DNA of 64,000 nt from Bacilli bacterium (GTDB lineage: Bacteria > Bacillota_I > Bacilli_A > RFN20 > CAG-826): contig JALCDB010000002.1 in NCBI GenBank assembly GCA_022641095.1, positions 126,792 through 190,791 of the forward strand, in the 5' to 3' direction. The notes under the pieces were generated by a model, which was given only the letters and a program-made list of their open reading frames with translations, was not told the DNA's origin and searched no databases. The position numbers were made by a program, and so were the translations under genes. This document shows, one piece after another, positions 36,772 through 44,843 of the stretch. Position 1 is the stretch's first letter; each line of letters starts with the position of its first letter.

Positions 36772-37170
36772 AAAGGCTCAGAGCATTCGGCCGGGCCAAC
36801 GATTCCATTCGCGCTGTTTTAAGTTGACTTGGAGCCTCGTTATCGCGAAAAGATTGTCGATTCGCACCCCCTGATTAGGCATTTTGGAGTCGGCCGTCAT
36901 AATCTTTTGCAGATCATGGGCTTGTCATGGCAGTTCGTAAAGCCCTTTTGCGACTCATACGGAAATGGCTATGGAACTTGAAACGAAGCGAAGCGACCAT
37001 CGTTTACAAGGCTTGGTTTTCAGGGGTGTCAGTCCTTCATAATTTGATTGATTATATCGATATTGATTAGGTTTTATCGACTGCATTTATGATTTTTTTG
37101 TCACTGTCAAGGCAAAACGTTGCAATTCGGTGCAAGGCAGTGCAAGATATTCGCGAAGGAGGACACGGCA
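36772..37170 (+). other. 399-bp intergenic region with phased TGCAA repeats
   Basis: No gene is visible. An AT-rich stretch (37040-37095) holds TTGATT and TATGAT promoter-like hexamers. Three consecutive 10-bp units each begin with TGCAA at 37121, 37131 and 37141, just after AAACGTTGC. The strong Shine-Dalgarno GAAGGAGG (37155-37162) of the next gene closes it. Confidence 0.5.
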
Positions 37171-37545
37171 ATGCCAATCCATTGGCTTCAAACCAAAGAC
37201 AGAATCGGGCAAGCCTCGCTTACGAGCAAGTACATAACCCTCAACTCCGTCGCGTCCCTTCCCTTCCGGTCCGCCTACAAGGTGCAGGTTGGGGTCGACG
37301 ATGGCGGGGACATCGTCATCGCCGCCCTTTCGAAAGAACGAGCGCTTCGGGGCGACCTCGATGAGGGCGCTTTGCAAAACATCTCGTATCGGAAAAGCTA
37401 TTCCCGCATCTGCTCAACCGAACTTATGCGCGAAATCGCGGCGACGACGGGGCTCTCCCTCACGGAAGCCGCGCAGGCCTATGAGACAAGTTGGGACGAA
37501 AAAGAGGGCAATTTGACCATCATGGTCAGGAAAGGGGGGCATTAG
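37171..37545 (+). CDS. Conserved-looking small protein of unknown function
   Basis: 124 residues from the ATG 8 nt after GAAGGAGG; a longer reading from 37120 is unlikely. It is soluble with no signal peptide. The N-terminal half is beta-rich (SKYITLNSVA, SAYKVQVGVDDGGDIVIAAL), faintly like AbrB/SpoVT-type swapped-hairpin domains, but I cannot assign it to a family. The C-terminal half is helical (STELMREIAATTGL). It is followed by NfeD and SPFH genes with 3-bp spacing and a 4-bp overlap, so it probably shares their membrane-microdomain context. Confidence 0.6.
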   Translation: MPIHWLQTKDRIGQASLTSKYITLNSVASLPFRSAYKVQVGVDDGGDIVIAALSKERALRGDLDEGALQNISYRKSYSRICSTELMREIAATTGLSLTEAAQAYETSWDEKEGNLTIMVRKGGH

Positions 37546-37548
37546 ATT

Positions 37549-38016
37549 ATGGAAAGTTGGATGTGGGTCGTTTGGCTATCCGTCTTCGTCTTAGCCCTCG
37601 TGATCGAGGCGATCGGAACCGATCTCGTTTCGATTTGGTTCGCCGCCGGGGCGCTCGTCGCGCTGATACTCTCGCTTATTCCGGATGTCGCGTGGTGGAT
37701 CGAACTCGTCGTCTTCCTCGTCATCTCAATCGCGACTTTGCTTTGCTTCCGGCCCATGGTCCAGCGTTTCACGCGAGGAAGGATCGTGAGCAGCAACGTC
37801 GATGAGCTCAAAGGGCAAAAGGGCCGTTTGCTCGCGAGAATCGATCCCTTGCATCGCGGCGCCGTGATGCTTGGGGACCTCAGATGGACCGCGATCGCGG
37901 GCGACGAGAAGGCTTCCATCCCCGCTGGAGCCATGATTGAAATCCTCGCCGTTTCGGGGAACAAGTTAGTTGTTAAAGAGGTGGCTGAACCCACCCAAAA
38001 GGAAAACAAACAATGA
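37549..38016 (+). CDS. NfeD-like membrane protein
   Basis: 155 residues. Two membrane regions (about 5-45 and 48-70) are followed by a soluble OB-fold domain (about 85-145) with KGQKGRLLARIDPLHRGAV, typical of NfeDb-type short NfeD proteins. These pair with SPFH proteins. The next gene, an SPFH protein, overlaps by ATGA, which supports the assignment. Confidence 0.88.
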   Translation: MESWMWVVWLSVFVLALVIEAIGTDLVSIWFAAGALVALILSLIPDVAWWIELVVFLVISIATLLCFRPMVQRFTRGRIVSSNVDELKGQKGRLLARIDPLHRGAVMLGDLRWTAIAGDEKASIPAGAMIEILAVSGNKLVVKEVAEPTQKENKQ

Positions 38017-39005
38017 ACAATTTCGGTTTCGTCGCCCTCCTTAGCGAAGGCGGCACTATCGCCGTCAGCGTCGTCTCGGCCGTCGTTTTTCTCCTATTGA
38101 TCATCTGCATATGCAACATTCGGGTGATCCGCCAAACCGAGAAAGCCATCGTCGAACGGATGGGGGCCTTCCATACCACTTGGGGGGTGGGAATCCATTT
38201 CCTCATCCCCTTCGTCGATCGGGTCGCCCATCGGATTTCCATGAAAGAGCAGGTCAAGGATTTCGAGCCGCAGTCGGTCATCACGAAAGATAACGTCACG
38301 ATGCAGATCGACACCGTCATATTCTTCCAAGTGACCGATCCGAAGCTTTACGCCTATGGCGTCGAGAGGCCGATCGAAGCCATCGAGTACCTTTCGGCCA
38401 CGACGCTCCGCAACATCATCGGCGACCTCGATTTGGACGGCACGCTCACCTCGCGCGATATCATCAACAACAAAATGCGCAACATCCTCGATGTGGCGAC
38501 CGACCCCTGGGGAATCAAGGTCAACCGCGTGGAGGTGAAAAACATCCTTCCGCCGCAGGATATCCGCGACGCCATGGAACGTCAAATGAGGGCCGAACGG
38601 GAGAAACGGGAGAAAATCCTGCTCGCGGAAGGCGAGAAACAGTCGGCGATTCTCATCGCCGAAGGCAAAAAGGAATCGGCTATCCTCAACGCCGACGCCG
38701 CCAAGCGATCGGCCATCCTTGAGGCGGAAGGGAAAGCCGAGTCCCTTCGCGACACCAAAGCCGCGGAGGCCGATGGCATCAAGATGATCCGCCAGGCCGA
38801 GATGCAGGGTCTCAAGGATCTCAAGGCCGCCCAGGCCGATCCCGCCGTCCTGACGCTCCGCTACTATGAGGCCTTGGCCAAGGTGGCGGATGGCAAGGCC
38901 ACCAAGATCATCCTCCCAAGCGACATGGGCAAGCTCGGGGCGACCGCTGCCGCGATCGCCGAAGTGATCAAAGATCCCAAAGAAACCCAAGAGCCGAAGA
39001 AGTAG
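38013..39005 (+). CDS. SPFH/Band 7 (stomatin-like) membrane protein
   Basis: 330 residues. An N-terminal membrane helix (about 12-32) is followed by the SPFH domain (ERMGAFHTTWGVGIHFLIPFVD, DNVTMQIDTVIFFQVTD). A long coiled coil (about 185-270) has repeats of the type AILxAEGKxxS. Stomatin/QmcA-type proteins form large membrane rings and modulate membrane proteases or fluidity. It is co-translated with NfeD and ends at a good terminator. Confidence 0.93.
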   Translation: MNNFGFVALLSEGGTIAVSVVSAVVFLLLIICICNIRVIRQTEKAIVERMGAFHTTWGVGIHFLIPFVDRVAHRISMKEQVKDFEPQSVITKDNVTMQIDTVIFFQVTDPKLYAYGVERPIEAIEYLSATTLRNIIGDLDLDGTLTSRDIINNKMRNILDVATDPWGIKVNRVEVKNILPPQDIRDAMERQMRAEREKREKILLAEGEKQSAILIAEGKKESAILNADAAKRSAILEAEGKAESLRDTKAAEADGIKMIRQAEMQGLKDLKAAQADPAVLTLRYYEALAKVADGKATKIILPSDMGKLGATAAAIAEVIKDPKETQEPKK

Positions 39006-39013
39006 CCATGAGT

Positions 39014-39044
39014 GGGGCCTCGCGACGAACGGAGGCCCTTTTTC
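39014..39044 (+). terminator. SPFH operon terminator
   Basis: GGGCCT/AGGCCC stem with T-rich tail. Confidence 0.85.
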
Positions 39045-39049
39045 TTTGC

Positions 39050-39078
39050 TTGAGAAACGGGAAGGGAATCCCTATAAT
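39050..39078 (+). promoter_or_regulatory. valS T-box promoter
   Basis: TTGAGA, 17-nt spacer, TATAAT. Confidence 0.8.
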
Positions 39079-39084
39079 GACGTT

Positions 39085-39290
39085 GCCGATGAAGGAAGAG
39101 GGATCGCCATCCCCCGTCGAAAGAGACCCGTTATGAGGATGAGACGCGGGGGCGGGAAGGCGTGAGTCGCTTCTTGAGGCCGAGGGGAAACCCTCCGCTC
39201 GCCGCGTTAAGGCTTATGAGAGCCTAGGGAAGCCTAGGAATCAGGGTGGTACCGCGCGCCGCGTCCCTTCTTGGGAGGCGGTTTTTATTT
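39085..39290 (+). ncRNA. T-box leader controlling valS
   Basis: About 205-nt leader with the conserved T-box sequence AGGGTGGTACCGCG at 39243-39256, which pairs with the NCCA end of uncharged tRNA. A terminator stem CCGCGTCCC/GGGAGGCGG with T-run follows at 39259-39290. By position it should sense uncharged tRNA-Val. I could not fix the specifier codon with certainty. Confidence 0.92.
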
Positions 39291-39303
39291 TGGAGGGCGC
39301 CAT

Positions 39304-41892
39304 ATGCTCGAGAAACACTACGATCACGCAAAGGTTGAAGAGGGCAAGTACGATAAATGGGTGAAGGCTGGCTACTTCACGGCCGGAGATCTCAGCAAAA
39401 AGCCGTTTTCCGTCGTCATTCCGCCCCCCAATGTCACCGGGAAGCTTCATCTTGGGCACGTCATGGACACGGTTCCCGACGACATCGTCTGCCGCTACAA
39501 GAGGATGAAGGGCTATGACGTCCTATGGGTTCCCGGCATGGATCACGCCGGGATCGCGACGCAAGCCAAGGTGGAAGGGAAGCTCCGCGAAAAGGGCATC
39601 TCCCGTTACGACCTGGGGCGCGAAGGCTTCCTTAAGGAAGCGTGGAGCTGGAAGGACGAATACGCGAAAACCATCCATGCCCAGTGGGCCAAACTCGGCC
39701 TTTCCCTCGATTATTCCCGCGAGAGGTTCACGCTTGACGAGGGGCTGAGCAAAGCCGTCCGCCACGTCTTCGTGACTTTGTATGACGAGGGGCTCCTCTA
39801 TCGGGGCGAAAGGATCATCAATTGGGATCCGGAACTCAAGACCGCCCTCAGCAACATCGAAGTCGTCCATAGAGATGACGAGGGCGAGTTTTTCTATTTC
39901 AAATACGACGTCGTCGGATCCCGAAAGCCCATCGTCGTCGCGACCACGCGTCCCGAAACGATGTTCGGGGACACGGCCGTGTTCGTCAATCCCAAGGACA
40001 AACGCTACAAGGGCTTGGTCGGGAAGAAAGTCATCAACCCGGCCAACGGAGTCGAATTGCCGCTCATGGCGGACTCTTACGTCGACGTTGGTTTCGGCAC
40101 CGGGGCCATGAAATGCACCCCGGCCCACGACCCAAACGACTTCGCCTTGGCCAAAAAATACGGTTTCCCGTTCATAAAGGTTCTCGACGAGACCGCCCAC
40201 ATGAACGCGAAGGCGGGCAAATACGCGGGTATGGACCGCTACGAATGCCGAAAGGCCCTCGTCGAGGAGATAAAAAAGAACGGCCACCTCGACCACATCG
40301 AAAAATTCGTCCATTCCGTCGGCCACAGCGAGCGCAGCGGCGCGGTCGTCGAACCGATGCTCTCCAAGCAATGGTTCGTGCGGATGAAGCCCCTTGCCGC
40401 GAAAGTCCTCGAGGCGCAAAAGGGCGAGGGGAAAGTCGAGTTCATCCCGAAGGCTTTCGAGAAGACCCTCGAGCGGTGGATGGGGAACTGCGAGGACTGG
40501 TGCGTTTCCCGGCAGCTTTGGTGGGGGCACCGGATCCCGGCCTATTACGACAAAAAGACGGGCGAGGTCCTGGTTTCGGAAACGGAGCCCGACATGGATA
40601 GGTACCGTCAGGACGAGGACGTCCTCGACACGTGGTTTTCCAGCGGGTTATGGCCTTTCGCCACGATGGGCTGGCCCGATACGGAGGCCCCGGACTACAA
40701 ACGCTACTTCCCGACGAGCCTTCTCGTCACGGGCTACGACATTATCTTTTTCTGGGTGGCCAGAATGGATTTCCAGTCTCTCCATTTCACGGGCCGTCCG
40801 CCGTTCAAGCAATGCCTGATCCACGGCCTTATCCGCGATGAGCAAGGCAGAAAGATGAGCAAAAGCCTTGGCAACGGAATCGATCCGCTTGAGGTCATCG
40901 CCAAACACGGGGTTGACGCGTTGCGCTATTTCGTCACGACCAACAGCACCCCTGGGCAGGACATGCGCTACAGCGAGGAGAAAGTCGTCGCCGCGGAGAA
41001 TTACCTCAACAAAATCTGGAATGCCACCCGCTACGTGGAAGGCGTCCTCGGAGACGGCTATGAGCCCGCCAAGTTGGATAAAACGAGGCTAGGAACGCTC
41101 GATCTGGCCATCCTCGACCGCTTGGAGAGAACCATCAAATCCGTTTCCGCCAAGATGGAACGCTACCAATTCGGCCAAGCCTCATCGGTCCTTTACGACT
41201 TCGTTTATGACGATTTCTGCGGCTCCTATCTCGAGATGAGCAAAGTGACCCTCGGTCAAGGCGGAGCGGCCGCCGCGGCCAGCAAGGCCACTCTATATAA
41301 GGTCGCGCGCGAGATCGTTCTCATGATATACCCCTACGCCCCTTTCGTAGGCGAGGAGATGTACCTTTCGTTGCCCGAGCACAAGGCGAGCGTTTGCCTT
41401 GAGAGTTACCCGGAATTCGATAGGAGCCTCCTTTCCCCGCGCGCCGTGTCGTCGTTCCGTCTCCTGCAGGCGATGATCAAAGACATCAGGAACTACAAGA
41501 GCGAGGCCGGGCTGGCCCCTAACGCCCCCATCGACCTTCTTATAGCTCCGAAGGAGCCTTTTAAGGGTTTCGCCGCCTATCTCTCGCGCTTCACGTTCGC
41601 GAAAGAGGTGGTTTTTGCGGACGATATCGATTGCCAAGGGGGGCACCCGTTCCTTTATCCGGGTTACGCCCTTTCCCTTAAGGAAGCCATCAGCGAGGCG
41701 GATTTGCGGAAACGGCTCGAGGGGCGAAAGGCTTCCCTTGCCTTTGAGGTCAATAGAAGCTCCCAGATGCTTTCAAACCCCGGCTTCCTCGCCAAAGCCC
41801 CAAAGGAGAAAGTCGCCGCGGAGCGCGGGAAACTCGCCAAGAACCAATCGTTGCTTGACGAGGTTGAGGAACGTTTGTCTACCCTCAAATAA
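39304..41892 (+). CDS. valS: Valyl-tRNA synthetase
   Basis: 862 residues from the ATG behind GGAGGG. Class I signatures are HLGH (in GKLHLGHVMD, near 46) and KMSKS (near 517), with the CP1 editing domain between them (TTRPETMFGDTAVFV). An anticodon-binding domain and the ValRS-type C-terminal coiled-coil arm (from about 795) complete it. The preceding T-box explains its regulation. The hairpin at 41921-41942 follows closely. Confidence 0.97.
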   Translation: MLEKHYDHAKVEEGKYDKWVKAGYFTAGDLSKKPFSVVIPPPNVTGKLHLGHVMDTVPDDIVCRYKRMKGYDVLWVPGMDHAGIATQAKVEGKLREKGISRYDLGREGFLKEAWSWKDEYAKTIHAQWAKLGLSLDYSRERFTLDEGLSKAVRHVFVTLYDEGLLYRGERIINWDPELKTALSNIEVVHRDDEGEFFYFKYDVVGSRKPIVVATTRPETMFGDTAVFVNPKDKRYKGLVGKKVINPANGVELPLMADSYVDVGFGTGAMKCTPAHDPNDFALAKKYGFPFIKVLDETAHMNAKAGKYAGMDRYECRKALVEEIKKNGHLDHIEKFVHSVGHSERSGAVVEPMLSKQWFVRMKPLAAKVLEAQKGEGKVEFIPKAFEKTLERWMGNCEDWCVSRQLWWGHRIPAYYDKKTGEVLVSETEPDMDRYRQDEDVLDTWFSSGLWPFATMGWPDTEAPDYKRYFPTSLLVTGYDIIFFWVARMDFQSLHFTGRPPFKQCLIHGLIRDEQGRKMSKSLGNGIDPLEVIAKHGVDALRYFVTTNSTPGQDMRYSEEKVVAAENYLNKIWNATRYVEGVLGDGYEPAKLDKTRLGTLDLAILDRLERTIKSVSAKMERYQFGQASSVLYDFVYDDFCGSYLEMSKVTLGQGGAAAAASKATLYKVAREIVLMIYPYAPFVGEEMYLSLPEHKASVCLESYPEFDRSLLSPRAVSSFRLLQAMIKDIRNYKSEAGLAPNAPIDLLIAPKEPFKGFAAYLSRFTFAKEVVFADDIDCQGGHPFLYPGYALSLKEAISEADLRKRLEGRKASLAFEVNRSSQMLSNPGFLAKAPKEKVAAERGKLAKNQSLLDEVEERLSTLK

Positions 41893-41920
41893 GCGATTGG
41901 CCGGTACCGTTTCGCTTTTT

Positions 41921-41942
41921 CCTCCTATCTTGTGGTAGGAGG
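41921..41942 (+). promoter_or_regulatory. Hairpin enclosing the Shine-Dalgarno of the next gene (also possible valS terminator)
   Basis: CCTCCTA (41921-41927) pairs perfectly with TAGGAGG (41936-41942) and is followed by GTTTT. The AGGAGG of the small gene starting at 41950 is in the 3' arm. Confidence 0.65.
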
Positions 41943-41949
41943 GTTTTCC

Positions 41950-42135
41950 ATGGAATCGATTCCGTTATCGGAGAAAGAAATGAGGGCGCATGCCCCTGGG
42001 GAGGCGCTGACCCTAGCCGCCGTCTTGGCGGTCCTAGCCATCGCCCTGCTCGCGATCGTGGCGTACAAGATTTGGTCGAGCGGCGGCGGCGGAAGCGCCA
42101 AATTGCCGGGTGGCTGGCAGTTTACCTGGAAATGA
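41950..42135 (+). CDS. Tiny single-helix membrane protein with Gly-rich hinge
   Basis: 61 residues from the ATG 6 nt after AGGAGGG. A polar N-terminus, one hydrophobic helix (about 20-43), a GGGGS hinge and an aromatic end LPGGWQFTWK. It overlaps radC by ATGA, so it is surely translated if radC is. I believe similar tiny proteins ending in a PGGxxFTW-like motif occur in mollicute-related bacteria, but this is from memory and unverified. Function is unknown. Confidence 0.6.
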   Translation: MESIPLSEKEMRAHAPGEALTLAAVLAVLAIALLAIVAYKIWSSGGGGSAKLPGGWQFTWK

Positions 42136-42797
42136 AGTTCCGGGACCTCGCGCCTGAGCGCCGGCCTCGGGAAAAGGCCGTTTCGAAGGGACTTGGCTCT
42201 CTTAGCGACGAGGAGCTCCTGGCCCTCCTGCTTGGGAAAGGGACCAACGGGCATAACGCGGTGGAGGTGGCCCACGATTTGCTGGATTCCTTTGGGGGCC
42301 TTAAGCGTCTGGGGTCCAAGCCATGGCGATCGTACGAGGGCACTCCCGGGGTTGGGATGGCCAAAGCCCTTTCCCTAGGCGCCCTCTGCGAGCTGTCGCG
42401 ACGGATCGCCCTGCCGGATTTGGGCCCGAAGCCAAAACTCGACGGCGAGTCTCTTTTCAAGCGTTACCACGCTCTTTTTGGCGACGATCCGCGAGAACGC
42501 CTCGCGCTTTTGGAACTCGATCAGCGCGGTTTCCTGATCAAGGAGGAGCTGATGTACGAAGGAACGGCTTCAGGGGTGACCTTGAATCCCGCGGAAATCG
42601 TGAAGGAACTCGCCCAAAGCGGGGCCGCTTCCTTTTACCTTATCCATAACCACCCTTCGGGGGTCGCGGCCCCTTCGGAAAAGGAAACCGCGGCGACTTA
42701 TCGCCTCAAGGAGGAATGCCGGAAACTCGATATCGCGATGAGGGACCATCTCATCATTGGCGCAGATGGCTATTTCTCGTTTTTCGAAGGCCGTTAG
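42132..42797 (+). CDS. radC: RadC family (JAB/MPN domain) protein
   Basis: 221 residues. An N-terminal helix-hairpin-helix-like region (LSDEELLALLLGKGT) is followed by a JAB1/MPN-type metalloprotein domain with ELMYEGTASGVTLNP and the metal motif HNHPSG (about 172-177). RadC was historically linked to DNA repair but its activity is unresolved. The start is the ATG overlapping the stop of the tiny membrane protein. Confidence 0.93.
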   Translation: MKFRDLAPERRPREKAVSKGLGSLSDEELLALLLGKGTNGHNAVEVAHDLLDSFGGLKRLGSKPWRSYEGTPGVGMAKALSLGALCELSRRIALPDLGPKPKLDGESLFKRYHALFGDDPRERLALLELDQRGFLIKEELMYEGTASGVTLNPAEIVKELAQSGAASFYLIHNHPSGVAAPSEKETAATYRLKEECRKLDIAMRDHLIIGADGYFSFFEGR

Positions 42798-42880
42798 GCC
42801 CTTTCGCCTTTTTCAACCACTGTTTGGCGGCGTCCAAAACCGCGTTTGGGGCATTTTTCGCTTCCTTTGCGCGCGTGAAG

Positions 42881-42889
42881 TGATATATT
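42881..42889 (+). promoter_or_regulatory. Extended -10 promoter of rplU operon
   Basis: TGA-TATATT, an extended -10 (TGnTATATT). The leader of about 110 nt has a perfect AACCCTT/AAGGGTT hairpin at 42945-42960 and may be an L21-type leader. Confidence 0.55.
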
Positions 42890-43001
42890 TATCACGTTGT
42901 CGCCCTCCTATGGGGCCCCAACCGCATCTCCCAGGCGTCTAACTAACCCTTTGAAGGGTTGGCCTCACGAGCGAGTCAATAGGTCAAAGGAGGAAATGAA
43001 C

Positions 43002-43310
43002 ATGTACGCCATCATCGAAACCGGCGGCAAACAGATCAAAGTCGCCGTCGGCGACAAGATCTACGTCGAGAAACTCGACGTCGAAGCCGGAAAAGACGTG
43101 ACCCTCGAGAAAGTCCTTTTCGTCGGAGGCGAGAAGACGGTCGTCGGCAACCCTTACGTCAAGGGCGCCACCGTCGTCGCCAAAGTCGAGAAACAGGGCC
43201 TTTCGAAGAAGATCCTCGTCTACAAGTACAAGAGCAAGGCCAACGAGCGCAAGAGCCACGGCCATCGGCAGCCCTATACTTGCCTCGTCATCAAATCCAT
43301 CAACGCCTAA
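43002..43310 (+). CDS. rplU: 50S ribosomal protein L21
   Basis: 102 residues. Family features are [31 protein letters not shown] and the C-terminal [10 protein letters not shown]. It binds domain I of 23S rRNA. The start is the ATG behind AAAGGAGG; an ATG two codons earlier is possible. It forms the classic rplU-prp-rpmA operon. Confidence 0.97.
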   Translation: MYAIIETGGKQIKVAVGDKIYVEKLDVEAGKDVTLEKVLFVGGEKTVVGNPYVKGATVVAKVEKQGLSKKILVYKYKSKANERKSHGHRQPYTCLVIKSINA

Positions 43311-43624
43311 TGATCCTCATCACCGTCCTTGAGAAAAACGGTTCCTTCGTCTCATTGGAGATAAAGGGCCACGCGAATAGCGCCCCAAAAGGGGAGGACC
43401 TCGTCTGCAGCGCCGTCAGCGCCATCGCCGTCGGGGGGCTCAACAGCCTTCAGGACCCCAAAGGAACTTACGATGCCACGGTCGAATCCGGATACGTGAA
43501 ACTCGTCGCCCTCAAGCGGCCGAGCCAACGCGACCAAATCGCGCTCGAGACGATCATTAGCCAATTAGAAAGCGTCGCGGAAAGCCAGAAGGCTTACGTG
43601 AAGCTAGAAAGGAAAGAACCATGA
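43310..43624 (+). CDS. prp: Ribosomal-processing cysteine protease Prp
   Basis: 104 residues, starting at the TAATG overlap with rplU. The catalytic dyad is visible as His in KGHANSA (about 21) and Cys in [11 protein letters not shown] (about 33). Prp removes the N-terminal extension of L27 in Firmicutes. The L27 gene follows with a 4-bp overlap and carries such an extension. Confidence 0.94.
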   Translation: MILITVLEKNGSFVSLEIKGHANSAPKGEDLVCSAVSAIAVGGLNSLQDPKGTYDATVESGYVKLVALKRPSQRDQIALETIISQLESVAESQKAYVKLERKEP

Positions 43625-43911
43625 AATTCATCATCGATCTTCAGCTCTTCGCCTCCAAGAAAGGCGTTTCGAGCACCCGCAACGGCCGCGATTCGGCCGG
43701 ACGTCGGCTGGGCTCAAAGGTCGGCGACGGCCAAAAGGTTTTGGCCGGCAATATCCTTTATCGCCAACGAGGCACCAAGATGCAGATCGGCGAAGGGACC
43801 GCCCTTGGGAAGGACGATACGATCTACGCCCTCATCAACGGGATCGTGAAGTTTGAGCGAAACGGACGCGTTGGCAAGCGCATTTCCGTTTACGCCGAAA
43901 CCGCGAAATAA
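43621..43911 (+). CDS. rpmA: 50S ribosomal protein L27 with Prp-cleavable extension
   Basis: 96 residues. The N-terminus [15 protein letters not shown] has the LQLFA motif, after which Prp would cut to expose SKKG, the end that reaches the peptidyl-transferase centre. The rest is a normal L27 ([28 protein letters not shown]). Confidence 0.97.
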   Translation: MKFIIDLQLFASKKGVSSTRNGRDSAGRRLGSKVGDGQKVLAGNILYRQRGTKMQIGEGTALGKDDTIYALINGIVKFERNGRVGKRISVYAETAK

Positions 43912-43929
43912 GAATTCGCGATAAGTTTC

Positions 43930-43956
43930 AAGGGGGTCTTTGGATCCCCTTTTTTC
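43930..43956 (+). terminator. rplU operon terminator
   Basis: GGGGGTC/GATCCCC stem followed by six T. The 190 bp after it holds no gene. It contains a direct repeat CGATCGAAG (43990 and 44008). Confidence 0.88.
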
Positions 43957-44147
43957 GCGCTTCGCAAAATAAGGGACGGGTCTTTTTCCCGATCGAAGTC
44001 AGTTCGCCGATCGAAGCTATGGGAAAACCCGCCGGATTCCGGCGAACGCTTGCCGAAATCGCTAAGTCTCATCGAGAGAAAACCGGCATTTCGATAACTT
44101 ACGAAATTTTCTTAAGCCCAAATTCGTTAGTTGCGATGCCACCTTTT

Positions 44148-44161
44148 TGTAATCGCTTACA
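44148..44161 (+). promoter_or_regulatory. cre-like/LacI-family operator of the maltodextrin operon
   Basis: TGTAATCGCTTACA fits the catabolite-responsive element consensus TGWNANCGNTNNCA and is near-palindromic. It lies 8 bp upstream of the -35 hexamer, so the bound protein could activate or repress. No LacI-family regulator gene is in the window. Confidence 0.7.
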
Positions 44162-44169
44162 AAGCGGTC

Positions 44170-44198
44170 TTCACAAAGATGGAAACCCGAATTATGAT
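44170..44198 (+). promoter_or_regulatory. Promoter of the lipoprotein-malE unit
   Basis: TTCACA, 17-nt spacer, TATGAT. The leader is about 90 nt to the ATG at 44292. Confidence 0.65.
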
Positions 44199-44291
44199 AA
44201 CAAGTGTTAATTATTTAAATTATGCGAGGGGAGTGCAGAAGTCCTTTTGATTCGGGCGTCCCTCAAACTAATTTGGAAAGGAGCGTAATTG

Positions 44292-44822
44292 ATGATTAAC
44301 AAATCGAAGACGCTGGTTCTCGGTTTGGCCGCAATGGCCACCCTTGGATTGGCGGGTTGCGGGGAAACGAGTGGCGCGGCCTCCTCTGGGCCGGACATCG
44401 CCCCCATTTCGCAGAACGATTCTTCTATCCCCGACGTAACGGCGAATCTGCAGTTGGTCGGAGACGTGAAATCCGACGCCGAGGGAACCGTTGTCGCGAC
44501 TTGGGACCCAACCACGACGAACAATCCCCATTTCACGAAGGTGAGCAAGATGCTTTACACCTTGTCGAACGTCACCATCTACGGAAACGGCGACACCGAC
44601 GATTCGTCTCAGTTCAAATTCACGTATGACGACAAGTGGAGCAACGACTTTGGATTCGATGCCGTCCAGTTCGATGCGGCCGTGTCCGCTGACTTCAAAA
44701 ACGCCGGTGGCAACATTAAGTGCCTTGTCGCCGGAACGTACGACTTCGAGTACCATCCGTTTTTCGTCGCCGAGGAAGGCGTCGCCGCTAAAATGGTTAT
44801 CAAAGCGGCCACGCTCATCTAA
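44292..44822 (+). CDS. Lipoprotein with SusE/SusF-like starch-binding fold (predicted)
   Basis: 176 residues; ATG 8 nt after AAAGGAG. Signal peptide with lipobox LAGC, a short Ser linker and one beta-rich domain. The stretch SQFKFTYDDKWSNDFGFD, followed by NIKCLVAGTYDFEY, resembles the starch-binding Ig-like domains of Bacteroidetes SusE/SusF (FKF..D..W...FG, then GDNI....GTY.I). It lies first in the operon, 21 bp before malE, so a role in capturing maltodextrin at the surface is a fair inference. The similarity is by eye and remote. Confidence 0.55.
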   Translation: MINKSKTLVLGLAAMATLGLAGCGETSGAASSGPDIAPISQNDSSIPDVTANLQLVGDVKSDAEGTVVATWDPTTTNNPHFTKVSKMLYTLSNVTIYGNGDTDDSSQFKFTYDDKWSNDFGFDAVQFDAAVSADFKNAGGNIKCLVAGTYDFEYHPFFVAEEGVAAKMVIKAATLI

Positions 44823-44843
44823 CTGGGAAAGGATAAAAATCCA

